NCBI RefSeq assembly: GCF_014649035.1
Contig: NZ_BMSG01000004.1
Span: 124,001 to 188,000 of the forward strand
DNA: 64,000 nt
Source: Streptomyces sindenensis
GTDB taxonomy: Bacteria > Actinomycetota > Actinomycetes > Streptomycetales > Streptomycetaceae
Direction of reading: 5' to 3'
Part shown: positions 24,941-33,439 of the stretch, in pieces
Numbering within the stretch: position 1 is the first letter of the stretch
Layout of the letters: every line of letters starts with the position of its first letter
Translations under genes and position numbers: made by a program
Notes under the pieces: generated by a model
Databases searched by the model: none
What the model saw: only the letters and a program-made list of their open reading frames with translations
What the model was told of the DNA's origin: nothing

Positions 24941-25929
24941 CCGGGATGATCCTCTACCTCCACTTCGGCGACCCGCAGCCGGACCCCGTATACCGCCGAC
25001 TCCTCGACATGGTCGGCGAGTTCACCCCCGTCGCCCAGGCCCTGCCGCCGGACGCGGCCCTCGCCGACGTGTCCGGGAGCACCCGCTACTTCGACCGCGA
25101 CGCCGCCGGGCTCGCGGCCCTGATCCGGATGCGCGCGGCCGCGCTCCACGGCCTCGACGTGACGGTCGGCATCGGCCCCAACCCGCTGCTCGCCCGGCTC
25201 GCCGCCCACCGCGGGGAGCCCGGCGCCATCCGCACGGTCCCGGACGACCCCGAGGCCGTCACCCGGTTCCTCGCCGGGCTCCCCGCCTCCGCGCTGCCCG
25301 GCGTCGGCCCGGCCACCGCGCGCACCCTGGCCTCGTACGGCCTGCGCACCGCCGACCGGATCGCGGCCACCCCGCTGCTCACCCTCCAGCGCATCCTGGG
25401 CGCGGCCTCCGGGCGGGAACTGCGCGACCGCGCGGCCGGCATCGACCCCACCCGCGTCCGCTCCGGCGCCCCGCCCCGAACGGTCGACGCCGAACACCGC
25501 TTCGAACGCGACGAGTCCGACGCCGCCCGCCGACAGGCCGCCCTGACCCACCTGACCGAACAGCTCGGCGCCCGCCTCCGCGACGAGCGGCAGACCTGCC
25601 GGGTGCTGACCCTGACCGTCCAGTACGCCGACCGTACGGGGCACACGTCGATCACCCGCAGCCGCACCCTCTCCGAGGCCACCGCACACACCCCCCGACT
25701 CCGCGCCGCGGCCCACACGCTGCACGGCGCTCTGGGACTCCAGCGGGCCCGGGTCCGCTCGCTGGCCCTGCGCGCGGGCGACCTCGGCGACGCGGCCTCC
25801 GCCTCCCGGCAGCTGACCTTCGGCCCCGACGACGACCGGGCCCGCCGCATCGAAGCCGCGGCCGACCGCGCCCGGGCCCGCTTCGGGGCGGGCGCGGTAC
25901 GGCCCGCCAGTACGGCGGGGATGCGGTGA
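24937..25929 (+). CDS. ImuB-like Y-family DNA polymerase homologue, probably non-catalytic
   Basis: A 330-residue protein of the DinB/ImuB family starting at a GTG overlapping the dnaE2 stop (an ATG 9 bases downstream is possible). Family landmarks: ALHGLDVTVGIGPNPLLARLAA (palm) and LPGVGPATARTLASYGL (helix-hairpin-helix). The catalytic residues are missing: the N-terminal metal site Asp of HVDMD is replaced by the LYLHFGD context, and the SIDE-type Asp-Glu pair reads PPDAALADVSG, with Ala at the Glu position. This is the pattern of ImuB, a scaffold that links DnaE2 to the sliding clamp rather than a polymerase. No ImuA' gene is in the window. Possible clamp-binding motif: QLTFG near residue 290 (QASRQLTF region). 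Confidence 0.72.
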   Translation: MTGMILYLHFGDPQPDPVYRRLLDMVGEFTPVAQALPPDAALADVSGSTRYFDRDAAGLAALIRMRAAALHGLDVTVGIGPNPLLARLAAHRGEPGAIRTVPDDPEAVTRFLAGLPASALPGVGPATARTLASYGLRTADRIAATPLLTLQRILGAASGRELRDRAAGIDPTRVRSGAPPRTVDAEHRFERDESDAARRQAALTHLTEQLGARLRDERQTCRVLTLTVQYADRTGHTSITRSRTLSEATAHTPRLRAAAHTLHGALGLQRARVRSLALRAGDLGDAASASRQLTFGPDDDRARRIEAAADRARARFGAGAVRPASTAGMR

Positions 25930-25989
25930 GCGTCCCTGGGGTACCGGGTCCCGCGACCGTGGCGCGCGGCCATCACGCGCCCGTGCCCC

Positions 25990-26499
25990 TCAGTCGCCGA
26001 GGTGTTCCGCCCGGTGTGCCGCCCACCGCTCCATCAGCGAGCCGAGCTCCTTGTCCAGGAACAGGAAGAACTCCAGGGTCTCGTTGATCCGGCGGCCCTG
26101 CGGGGTGTCGAGTCCGAACTGCTCCACGCCCTCCCGCATCGTGGTCTGCCAGTTTCTCAGAGAGGTGTCCCGTTCGAGCAGTGCGTTGTGCCACTGGTCG
26201 CCCTGGACGCGATAGCGCTCGCGCCGGGACCCCGGCTCCCGCTCGCGGCTGACCAGGTTGACCTGGGCGAGATAGCGTACGGCTCCCGACACGGCCGCCG
26301 GGCTGACCTTCAGCTGCCCGCTCAGCTCGGCGGAAGTGAGTGCGCCCTGTTCCGAGGAGAGCAGGGCCGCGAAGACCCGGGCCGGCATGCGGGGCATGCC
26401 CGCCTGGACCAGTTGGGCGGCGAACCGCTCCACGAATCGGGAGACGGCCGCCGCCGCCTCGTCGTCGTGCGTGCGGTTGTCCGTCCGCCGCTCATCCAT
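25990..26499 (-). CDS. GbsR/MarR-family transcriptional regulator
   Basis: A 169-residue regulator with a winged helix-turn-helix: MPRMPARVFAALLSSEQGALTSAELSGQL and AAVSGAVRYLAQVNLVSREREPGSRRERYRV. The long helical C-terminus (WQTTMREGVEQFGLDTPQGRRINETLEFFLFLDKELG) is that of the GbsR subgroup. It is divergent from an ABC exporter operon that starts 124 bases away; the palindromic elements in between make it the likely repressor of that exporter. The ligand is unknown, but such pairs often sense antibiotics or lipophilic compounds. Confidence 0.85.
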   Translation of the reverse strand: MDERRTDNRTHDDEAAAAVSRFVERFAAQLVQAGMPRMPARVFAALLSSEQGALTSAELSGQLKVSPAAVSGAVRYLAQVNLVSREREPGSRRERYRVQGDQWHNALLERDTSLRNWQTTMREGVEQFGLDTPQGRRINETLEFFLFLDKELGSLMERWAAHRAEHLGD

Positions 26500-26573
26500 C
26501 GTCTGACCCCGGTCTCCGTGGTTCCCGGCGCTCGTGTGCCGACCGCGTCCGAGGCCAGTCTACGAGCGATTCA

Positions 26574-26622
26574 TACGCTTCCTTAACTTCACACATTTCT
26601 GAAAGAAGCGTAGCTTCGAAAT
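26574..26622 (+). promoter_or_regulatory. Promoter/operator of the ABC exporter; the mRNA is predicted to be leaderless
   Basis: -35 candidate TTCACA (26588-26593) and -10 candidate TAGCTT (26611-26616) are 17 bp apart. The start A of the ABC gene (26623) is 7 bases after the -10, where transcription should begin, and no ribosome site precedes it. The palindrome GAAGC-GTA-GCTTC (26605-26617) overlaps the -10, and a wider repeat TACGCTTC/GAAGCGTA spans 26574-26612. These are probable sites of the divergent GbsR-type regulator. Confidence 0.6.
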
Positions 26623-27552
26623 ATGAAGAAGGCCATCACCGTCTCCCAGCTGCACAAGTCGTTCGGCCCGACACACGCCCTCACCGGCCTCGATCTCGAC
26701 GTGGAGGCCGGCGAGGTCCACGGCTTCCTCGGACCCAACGGGGCCGGCAAGTCCACGACGATCCGTGTTCTGCTGGGTCTGCTGCGCGCCGACTCCGGAG
26801 ACGTCCAGCTCCTCGGCAAGGACCCGTGGAGAGACGCGGTCGAGCTGCACCGGCGGCTCGCCTACGTCCCCGGGGACGTCGAGCTCTGGCCGGGCCTGAC
26901 CGGAGGGGAGGCCATCGACCTGCTGGCGAAGCTGCGCGGCGGCCTCGACCGGCGGCGGCGCGACGACCTCATCGACCGGTTCGACCTCGACCCGCTCAAG
27001 AAGGGCCGTGCCTACTCCAAGGGCAACCGGCAGAAGGTCGCCATCGTCGCCGCGCTCGCCTCCGACGCCGAACTGCTCCTCCTCGACGAGCCCACGGCGG
27101 GCCTCGACCCCTTGATGGAGGTCGTCTTCCAGGACGTCATCCTCCAGGCGAAAGCGGCGGGGAAGACCGTGCTGCTCTCCAGTCACATCCTGGCCCAGGT
27201 CGAAAAGCTCTGCGACCGCGTCAGCATCGTCCGCCAGGGCCGCACCGTGCAGTCGGGCACGCTCGGCGAGATGCGCCACCTCACGCGGACGACCGTCGAG
27301 GCCGAGACCGAACGCCCGGTCACCGGACTCGACACCCTGCCCGGTGTCCACGCGCTGAGGGCGACCGACGGGAGGGTGCACTTCGCCGTGGACGGAGTCC
27401 ACCTCGACGCGGCGATCCGCAGGCTCGGCGAGTTCGGCATCCGGAGTCTGACCAGCCACCCGCCGACGCTCGAAGAGCTGATGCTGCGTCATTACGGCGA
27501 CGAACTCGCCTCCTCCGCCTCCTCGTCCGACCCGGGGAGCGTTGCCCGATGA
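26623..27552 (+). CDS. ABC transporter ATP-binding protein (drug/antibiotic export type)
   Basis: A 309-residue ABC ATPase: Walker A GPNGAGKST at residues 37-45, the signature variant YSKGNRQK near 129, and Walker B LLLLDEPTAGLD near 150. The C-terminal 90 residues (DTLPGVHALRATDGRVHF onwards) are the accessory domain typical of DrrA/CcmA-like antibiotic and lipid exporters. It couples to the next gene, a permease that overlaps by 4 bases. No ribosome site is present, consistent with a leaderless transcript. The pair probably expels a hydrophobic compound and is likely regulated by the divergent GbsR-type repressor. Confidence 0.92.
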   Translation: MKKAITVSQLHKSFGPTHALTGLDLDVEAGEVHGFLGPNGAGKSTTIRVLLGLLRADSGDVQLLGKDPWRDAVELHRRLAYVPGDVELWPGLTGGEAIDLLAKLRGGLDRRRRDDLIDRFDLDPLKKGRAYSKGNRQKVAIVAALASDAELLLLDEPTAGLDPLMEVVFQDVILQAKAAGKTVLLSSHILAQVEKLCDRVSIVRQGRTVQSGTLGEMRHLTRTTVEAETERPVTGLDTLPGVHALRATDGRVHFAVDGVHLDAAIRRLGEFGIRSLTSHPPTLEELMLRHYGDELASSASSSDPGSVAR

Positions 27553-29210
27553 CCGGTGTCGCCACCCCTCTCGACGCCCCCGGCAGGCCCACGCCCGCCA
27601 GGATCCAGCCCGCCGCCTTCACCGGCACCGGGACCCTTCTCCGGTTCAACCTGCGGCGCGACCGCGTCCGCATGTCCCTGTGGCTGCTCGCCCTCACTCT
27701 GGGCACCCTCGCCACGGCGGCCGAGTACAAGACGCTGTACTCCACCCCGGAGGACCGCGCCGCGGCCGTCAGCTCCATGGACAGCCCGGCCGCGCTCGCC
27801 ATGACCGGCCCCCGCCACTATCTCGCCGACTACACCGCGGGCGCGGTGCTCGGCCACCAGATGCTCGGCTTCATGGCCGTCCTGGTCGGCCTGATGAGCG
27901 TCCTGATCGTCACCCGGCACACCCGCGACGAGGAGGAGACCGGCCGCGCCGAACTGGTCCGCTCCACCGTCGTCGGCCACCACGCCCACCTCGCCGCCGC
28001 CCTGGCGGTCGCCGTCGTCGCCAACCTCGGCCTCGCCCTGCTGCTGGCCCTGGGCCTCACCGCGACGGACCTCGACGGAGTCGGTCCGGGCGGGGCACTG
28101 CTGTACGGCCTCGCACACGCCGCGATCGGGCTCGTCCTCGCCGGTGTCGCCGCGATCACCGCGCAGATCACGGCGCACACCCGGGGCGCGTCGGGCCTGG
28201 CGCTCGCGGTGATCGGCGCGGCCTACGTGCTGCGGGCCTCCGGCGACGTGGGCAACGACGCCCTGTCCTGGCTGAGCCCGATCGGTTGGATCCAGCGCAC
28301 GTACGTCTTCGTCGACGACCGGTGGTGGCCGCTCGCCCTCTGCCTCCTCCTCGCCGCCGCGACCGCCTCCTACGGTTTCGTGCTGAGCACCCGGCGCGAT
28401 GTCGGCGCGGGCCTGCGCCCCGCGCGGCTCGGCCGGCGCACGGCGTCCGATGCCCTCACCCGGCCCTTCGGCTTCGCCCTGCGGCTGCACCGGGCGACGC
28501 TGCTCGGCTTCGCCGCCGGGTTGTGCCTGATGGGCCTCATGTACGGCTCGATCCTCGGCGAGGCCGCCGGCATGGTGGAGAACGTCGAGCAGCTCCAGGA
28601 GGCGCTGAAGGAGATCGGCGGCGCCACCGTGGCCGAGTCGTTCGCGTCCATGGTGATGGTCGTCGTCGCGGTCGTCGCCGCCGTGTACGTGGTGATGGCC
28701 GCGTTGCGGCCACGTGCCGAGGAGAACGCCGGCCGCGCCGAACCGCTCCTGGCCACCGGCCTCTCCCGCAACCGCTGGCTCGGCAGCCACATCGCCGTCG
28801 CCCTGACCGGCGGTACGGCGCTGCTGCTCCTGGCCGGGCTGTGCTTCGGCGTCTCGGGTGCGGCGTCGGCGGGCGACGGGAGCCTGGTCCTCGAACTGAC
28901 CCTGGCGGCCGCCGCGTACGCCCCGGCCCTCTGGGTCACCGTCGGCGTGGCCGTGCTGCTCTTCGGCTGGTTCCCGCGGGCGGGAACGGTGGCCTGGATC
29001 GTGCCCGTGTACGCGTTCCTCGTCGGATATCTGGGGCCCATCCTCCAGTTCCCGGACTGGCTGACGAACCTGTCGCCCTTCGGCCATGTGCCCCGGCTGC
29101 CGGCCGCCCCCATGGCCTGGACCCCGCTGCTCGCCCTGACCGCCGTCGCGGCCGGACTGATCGGGCTGGGACTGGCGGGCTTCCGTCGCCGGGACCTGGA
29201 CATGAAGTGA
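27549..29210 (+). CDS. ABC exporter permease, polyketide-antibiotic exporter-like
   Basis: A 553-residue integral membrane protein beginning at the ATGA overlap with the ATPase gene. It has about twelve predicted transmembrane helices in two halves, each started by a basic, soluble stretch (LLRFNLRRDRVRMSLWLLA and FGFALRLHRATLLGFAAG). This duplicated layout is that of the fused ABC-2 permeases annotated as polyketide antibiotic exporters in actinobacteria (YfiU type). The large upstream open frame antisense/in frame is artefactual. It ends 24 bases before a converging membrane gene. Substrate unknown. Confidence 0.88.
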   Translation: MTGVATPLDAPGRPTPARIQPAAFTGTGTLLRFNLRRDRVRMSLWLLALTLGTLATAAEYKTLYSTPEDRAAAVSSMDSPAALAMTGPRHYLADYTAGAVLGHQMLGFMAVLVGLMSVLIVTRHTRDEEETGRAELVRSTVVGHHAHLAAALAVAVVANLGLALLLALGLTATDLDGVGPGGALLYGLAHAAIGLVLAGVAAITAQITAHTRGASGLALAVIGAAYVLRASGDVGNDALSWLSPIGWIQRTYVFVDDRWWPLALCLLLAAATASYGFVLSTRRDVGAGLRPARLGRRTASDALTRPFGFALRLHRATLLGFAAGLCLMGLMYGSILGEAAGMVENVEQLQEALKEIGGATVAESFASMVMVVVAVVAAVYVVMAALRPRAEENAGRAEPLLATGLSRNRWLGSHIAVALTGGTALLLLAGLCFGVSGAASAGDGSLVLELTLAAAAYAPALWVTVGVAVLLFGWFPRAGTVAWIVPVYAFLVGYLGPILQFPDWLTNLSPFGHVPRLPAAPMAWTPLLALTAVAAGLIGLGLAGFRRRDLDMK

Positions 29211-29234
29211 GGGCCGCTCGCACCGGGGCGGCCG

Positions 29235-30674
29235 TCACCACCCCGTCCACAGCAGGTGGTTGACGAGCAGGGCCGGAACCGCCGAAGCGACCAGCCACCA
29301 CCGCGCACCCCGGCGGGGCAGCAGCGCCGCCGCGGGCAGCAGCCACAGCAGGAACGGCTGCCAGATGCGCTCCGTCTCCGCCTTGCTCATACCGGAGAGG
29401 TCGGCGGCGAGCAGTGCCGCCAGCGCCGCCAGCACGAGCAACGCCAGCCGCCCTTCCGGTGCCGCCGCCCGGGGCCCGCCCCGCAGGGCCCGTACGGCAC
29501 CGGGCGCGGCCGCCGCGCTCCGGCGCAGCCCCGCGACGGCGGCGAGCCCGGCCGCGACCGTGGCGCAGGCCAGGTTGGCCCAGACCCAGTAGCCGTACGG
29601 GCGGACGCCGCCCGCGCCCTGGTAGTAGCGCTCGACCAACAGGTGATAGGCGGTCCACCAGTTGAACCCGACGAGGGTGAAGGCCACCGGGACCACGAGT
29701 GCGCCGAGCAGGAACACCGGCACCGGGCGCGCGGTCCGGGCGAGCACCAGTACCGCGAGCAGGACGGCCGCCATCAGCCCCAGCCCGTAACTCAGGTAGC
29801 AGGTCCACCCGAACAGCAGACCCCCGCCTGCCGCCGCGAGGGCGGGGAAGCGGACCCGGCGGGTGGCGGCCAGGGCGAGCAGCGCCACCGACCAGGCGGC
29901 GACGGCCGTGAAGTAGCCGTCGGCGGAGACCCCCGCCCAGACGGCGGCCGGGGCGAGGACGAGGAAGGGCGCCGCCCGCCGCGCCAGGCGCTCGTCGGCC
30001 AGCACCCGGACGGTGATCAGGGCGGCCAGCACAGCCGAACTGCCCACCACGACACACCAGACGGCCGCCCAGGCGCCGCCGCCGAGCCCGACGCGGTCCA
30101 GCCACACGAAGGTCAGCGTCGCCCCCGGCGGGTGTCCGGCGACATGGGCGGGCCAGTTGCCGGGCGCGTCGAGCAGGATGTGGTCGGTGAAGCCGCGCAG
30201 CGTGGTGGGGATGTCCGCGAAGCGGTCGATGACCTGCAGATATTCGTGCTTGGTGGTGAGCCGCCGCTCGACGCCCCGGTACCAGCCGTCGATCAGCGCC
30301 ATCGAGAACACCCAGGCCGTGGACCCGGCCCAGGCCGCCGCGAGGAGCCCGCGCCAGGGCATCCGGGCGGCGAGCGACGGGCCGTACGCGACGACCAGCA
30401 CGGCCAGGGTCAGCGCGGCGGGGGTGCCGGGGCCCAGATGGGGGTCCCAGGAGGCCAGGAAGGGCGGCCACTGGGCGAACAGCGTCTGGTCCCGGTCCTG
30501 GATGACCCGGCCGATGAGCACGGCGGCGGCGACCAGCAGCACGCCCGCGGCGGCGGCGATCAGGTCCGCCCGCCGGGCGCGCCGGGTGCGTCCGGCGATG
30601 CGGTCCGGCGGTCCGGGCGGGCCGTGTCCGGTGCCGTCGGCGGTCTCCGTGGGGGTGACGTCCTCGGTCTTCAC
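29235..30674 (-). CDS. Polytopic membrane protein, GT-C/mannosyltransferase-like
   Basis: A 479-residue protein with about ten to twelve hydrophobic helices after a polar, Arg-rich N-terminus. The loop FADIPTTLRGFTDHILLDAPGNWPAHVAGHPPG after the third helix, with conserved His/Asp residues, resembles the acidic/His catalytic loops of GT-C fold glycosyltransferases. This family is often called hypothetical membrane protein in Streptomyces. The GTG start is inferred; there is a weak ribosome site. It is divergent from the molybdoenzyme gene across a repeat-rich 259-bp gap, and I think both belong to the same locus. The identification is tentative. Confidence 0.6.
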   Translation of the reverse strand: MKTEDVTPTETADGTGHGPPGPPDRIAGRTRRARRADLIAAAAGVLLVAAAVLIGRVIQDRDQTLFAQWPPFLASWDPHLGPGTPAALTLAVLVVAYGPSLAARMPWRGLLAAAWAGSTAWVFSMALIDGWYRGVERRLTTKHEYLQVIDRFADIPTTLRGFTDHILLDAPGNWPAHVAGHPPGATLTFVWLDRVGLGGGAWAAVWCVVVGSSAVLAALITVRVLADERLARRAAPFLVLAPAAVWAGVSADGYFTAVAAWSVALLALAATRRVRFPALAAAGGGLLFGWTCYLSYGLGLMAAVLLAVLVLARTARPVPVFLLGALVVPVAFTLVGFNWWTAYHLLVERYYQGAGGVRPYGYWVWANLACATVAAGLAAVAGLRRSAAAAPGAVRALRGGPRAAAPEGRLALLVLAALAALLAADLSGMSKAETERIWQPFLLWLLPAAALLPRRGARWWLVASAVPALLVNHLLWTGW

Positions 30675-30777
30675 GCTGGCACGCTATGCACTTCGGGCGG
30701 CGATCGGGCGGTCCGGCGGGGCCGCGTCACCGAACCGTCAGATTCGCTCCTCCCCGCCGCTCCCGGACGTTGCGCCC

Positions 30778-30847
30778 GTCGCCCCGTCGCCCCGTCGCCC
30801 CGTCGCCCCGTCGCCCCGTCGCCCCGTCGCCCCGTCGCCCCGTCGCC
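30778..30847. repeat. Octanucleotide tandem repeat (GTCGCCCC), about 8.75 copies, in a divergent promoter region
   Basis: Units GTCGCCCC begin every 8 bases from 30778 to 30842. The tract sits between a GTG start at 30674 (minus strand) and an ATG at 30934 (plus strand). Outside coding sequence the copy number is free to vary by slipped-strand mispairing. Confidence 0.92.
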
Positions 30848-30933
30848 TGGTCCGGCCCGTCCGGCCCCGACGTCAGAATTCCGTCAGGAGTCGTACCCGC
30901 CCGTGGACGGTGTTCCGCGCTTAGCGTCGGTCC

Positions 30934-32205
30934 ATGCCCGAACGCCGCCCCACCCGCTCCCTCTCCGGTGCCCTCCGCACCCCGCGTACGCCCGCCGACC
31001 CGGGATTCTGGCGCAGCCCCGTGCGCGGGGCGCGTTTCACCGCCGTACTCGGCGTCGTCCTGCTCGTCGGCCTCACCCTGCTGTCCGTCACCGGCCTGCT
31101 CTCGTACGCGGCCTACAACCCGGACCTGAACCGGGTCAACGACAAGACCCCGGGCAAAGGCCTGCTGGGCTTCTACCTGTTCCCCTGGCCGACCGGTCCG
31201 CACTGGCTCTACCGGCTGACCCAGGGGCTGCACGTCACGGTCGGCATCGTGCTCGTGCCCGTCCTGCTCGCGAAGCTCTGGTCGGTGATCCCCCGGCTCT
31301 TCGCCCTGCCGCCCGCCCGGTCCGTGGGCCGCGCCCTGGAGCGGCTCTCCCTGCTGCTGCTCGTGGGCGGGGCGTTGTTCCAGTTCATCACCGGACTGCT
31401 CAACATCCAGCTGGACTACATCTTCCCCGGGTCCTTCTACACCCTGCACTTCTACGGCGCCTGGGTCTTCCTGGCCGGGTTCGTCACCCATACGGCCCTC
31501 AAGGCGCCGCAGGCCGTTCGGGTGTTGCGCAACGGCATCCCGCGCGGCGAGGCGGACACCCTCGCCGCCCCCGACCCGATGCCCGCCACCCTGTCCCGGC
31601 GCGGTGCGCTGGCCATGGTGGGAGCCGGTTCCCTGCTTCTCCTGGTCACCTCCGCCGGCCGCAGTTTCGACGGGCCGCCGCGCCGCATTGCGCTCCTCAC
31701 CCCGCGCGGCGGCACCGACCCGGGGCCGGGACCGAACGCCTTCCAGGTCAACAAGACCGCCGCCGCCGTACGGATCACACCCGCCGACACCGGTGAGAAC
31801 TGGCGGCTGACGGTACGGGGGCCGTCCGGGGAGTTCCGCTTCTCCCGGGCCGAGCTGCTGGCCATGGAGCAGCACACCGCGGCGCTCCCGATCGCCTGCG
31901 TGGAGGGCTGGTCCACCTCCGACCAGCAGTGGCGCGGAGTGCGGCTCGCCGATCTGGCGGCGCTCGCCGGGTACCCGGACCGGCCGCCGGGGGTCTTCGT
32001 CGAGTCGCTCCAGCGCAGCGGTTCCTTCCGCAAGGCCGCGCTGCGCGACAACCAGGTCCGTGACGGCCGCTCGCTGCTCGCGCTGGAGGTGAACGGCGCC
32101 CCGCTGTCGCCCGACCACGGCTACCCGGCCCGGATCATCGTCCCCGCCGCGCCCGGGGTGCTGAACACCAAGTGGGTCGAGACCCTGACGTTCGGAGAGC
32201 TGTGA
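30934..32205 (+). CDS. Molybdopterin-dependent oxidoreductase (sulfite-oxidase fold) with N-terminal cytochrome b-type membrane domain
   Basis: A 423-residue fusion. Residues about 30-200 hold four transmembrane helices with conserved His (LTQGLHVTVG, LHFYGAW, FVTHTALKA), consistent with a di-heme cytochrome b561-type anchor. Residues about 225-250 form another hydrophobic segment (SRRGALAMVGAGSLLLLV). The C-terminal 160 residues are a sulfite-oxidase-type molybdopterin domain, with the Mo-coordinating cysteine Cys322 in PIACVEGWST. Such enzymes are membrane-anchored, with the catalytic part probably outside; the substrate is unknown, and the Mo-Co domain is short. It is followed by a small membrane protein with an overlapping stop/start (TGATG). 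Confidence 0.82.
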   Translation: MPERRPTRSLSGALRTPRTPADPGFWRSPVRGARFTAVLGVVLLVGLTLLSVTGLLSYAAYNPDLNRVNDKTPGKGLLGFYLFPWPTGPHWLYRLTQGLHVTVGIVLVPVLLAKLWSVIPRLFALPPARSVGRALERLSLLLLVGGALFQFITGLLNIQLDYIFPGSFYTLHFYGAWVFLAGFVTHTALKAPQAVRVLRNGIPRGEADTLAAPDPMPATLSRRGALAMVGAGSLLLLVTSAGRSFDGPPRRIALLTPRGGTDPGPGPNAFQVNKTAAAVRITPADTGENWRLTVRGPSGEFRFSRAELLAMEQHTAALPIACVEGWSTSDQQWRGVRLADLAALAGYPDRPPGVFVESLQRSGSFRKAALRDNQVRDGRSLLALEVNGAPLSPDHGYPARIIVPAAPGVLNTKWVETLTFGEL

Positions 32206-32732
32206 TGTCCACCCGAGCCGTGCCCCCGCCCTCCGCCGCACCCCGCCGCTCGCGGTTCTCACCCCGCCGCCTGTACGGCGAGGGCCCGCTCCACCTGATC
32301 CTGCTCGCCGCCGCCTTCTGCCTGGCCGGCTACGCGGGCGTACGGCTGCTGGACGGGGACACCGTCGGCGTGCTGCTCTGGTTCGCCGGGGCGGCCGTCC
32401 TGCACGATCTGGTGCTGCTGCCGGTGTACGCCGGGGCCGACCGGGCGCTGCGGGCGGCGCTCGGCCCCCGGACGGTCCTGGTGAACTTCGTCCGGGTGCC
32501 GGCGTTCCTCTCCGGGCTGCTCCTGCTGATCTGGTTCCCGCTGATCGCCCGGCGGACCGAGCGGCGGTACGAGGCCGCCGCCGGCACCACCCCGGACGTC
32601 TACTTCGGCAACTGGCTGCTGATCACCGGCGCGCTGTTCGCGCTCTCCGCGCTCTGGCTGCTGGTCCGGGCGCTCCGCTCCCGTACGGGGCGGCGCAGCG
32701 ACACGAACGTCCGGCCCTCCGCGCCCCACTGA
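32205..32732 (+). CDS. Small integral membrane protein of unknown function
   Basis: A 175-residue protein with four hydrophobic helices (LILLAAAFCLAGYAGVRLL, GVLLWFAGAAVLHDLVLLPV, VPAFLSGLLLLIWFPLIA, NWLLITGALFALSALWLLV) and a basic cytoplasmic start. It overlaps the preceding molybdoenzyme gene by one base (TGATG), so the two are translationally coupled and the product may be a partner or membrane subunit. I do not recognise a named family. Its last 133 bases overlap the end of the converging methyltransferase gene. Confidence 0.7.
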   Translation: MSTRAVPPPSAAPRRSRFSPRRLYGEGPLHLILLAAAFCLAGYAGVRLLDGDTVGVLLWFAGAAVLHDLVLLPVYAGADRALRAALGPRTVLVNFVRVPAFLSGLLLLIWFPLIARRTERRYEAAAGTTPDVYFGNWLLITGALFALSALWLLVRALRSRTGRRSDTNVRPSAPH

Positions 32733-33439
32733 TCGGCCGTACGCCAGCCGCCCGCGCCGGCGTGCCGCAGCAGGGCCGGTGTCCCGATCCGCGCCCAGGG
32801 AAACGGCTCGGCGGCCTCGCGGGCGGCGGGGGCGGCGCCCGGTCCGGGTCCGCCCCGGCCGTCGTCGAGCCGGACCCGGACCCGTTCGTCCACGTCGACG
32901 GGGGCGGTCTCGGCGATCAGCAGCCCGCCCGCGCCGAGGAGATCGGCCGCCCGGTCCAGCAGCGCGGCCGGGTCCCCGCCGATGCCGATGTTGCCGTCGA
33001 GGAGCAGAAGGGTGCCCCAACGGCCCTCACCGGGCAGTGGGTCGAAGACGCTGCGGAGCAGGGCCGCACCACCGAGACCGCGCGTACGGGCCACCGCCGT
33101 CTCGCTGACGTCGATGCCCAGGGCCCGGTGCCCGAGCGAGGCCAGCTCGGCGACCAGCCGCCCCGGCCCGCAGCCGATGTCCAGCACCGGCCCCTCGCAC
33201 CGGTGCAGCGCGGACAGGTCGGCGGAGCCGGCGGCGGAGCACCAGCGCTCCACGTCCAGGGGCAGCAGCCAGCCGTCGGTGCGGCGCAGGAACAGCGGGC
33301 CACGGCCGGTGCGCAGGGCGTTCGCGTACGGGTCGGCGCCCCAAGGGGCGGTGCGGGGTGCCGCCGGAGCCGTACCGGTCCCGGCGGATGCGGCGGGGGC
33401 CGCCGCCGCGAGTTCGGACGAGGGCACGGTCGTGCTCAT
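32600..33439 (-). CDS. Class I SAM-dependent methyltransferase
   Basis: A 279-residue protein. A polar leader of about 35 residues is followed by a catalytic domain: motif I VLDIGCGPGRLVAEL near residue 90, and the LLLDGNIGIGG segment near 150 for the SAM and substrate sites. The C-terminus (from about 245) is polar low-complexity and lies within 133 bases shared with the converging membrane-protein gene; the true end may therefore be earlier in homologues. The start ATG overlaps the DUF2064 stop (ATGA). Upstream genes in the same direction are a DUF2064 protein and GT2 glycosyltransferase, so the set probably builds a methylated glycan or glycolipid. Confidence 0.78.
   Translation of the reverse strand: MSTTVPSSELAAAAPAASAGTGTAPAAPRTAPWGADPYANALRTGRGPLFLRRTDGWLLPLDVERWCSAAGSADLSALHRCEGPVLDIGCGPGRLVAELASLGHRALGIDVSETAVARTRGLGGAALLRSVFDPLPGEGRWGTLLLLDGNIGIGGDPAALLDRAADLLGAGGLLIAETAPVDVDERVRVRLDDGRGGPGPGAAPAAREAAEPFPWARIGTPALLRHAGAGGWRTADQWGAEGRTFVSLRRPVRERSARTSSQSAESANSAPVISSQLPK

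Noticed and set aside
26340..27548. N-terminal extension of the ABC permease frame
   Set aside because: It runs in the wrong frame through the ATPase gene; the coupled ATG at 27549 with the ATGA overlap is the real start.
30778..30847. CRISPR-like repeat
   Set aside because: Units are contiguous 8-mers with no spacers and no cas genes anywhere in the window.
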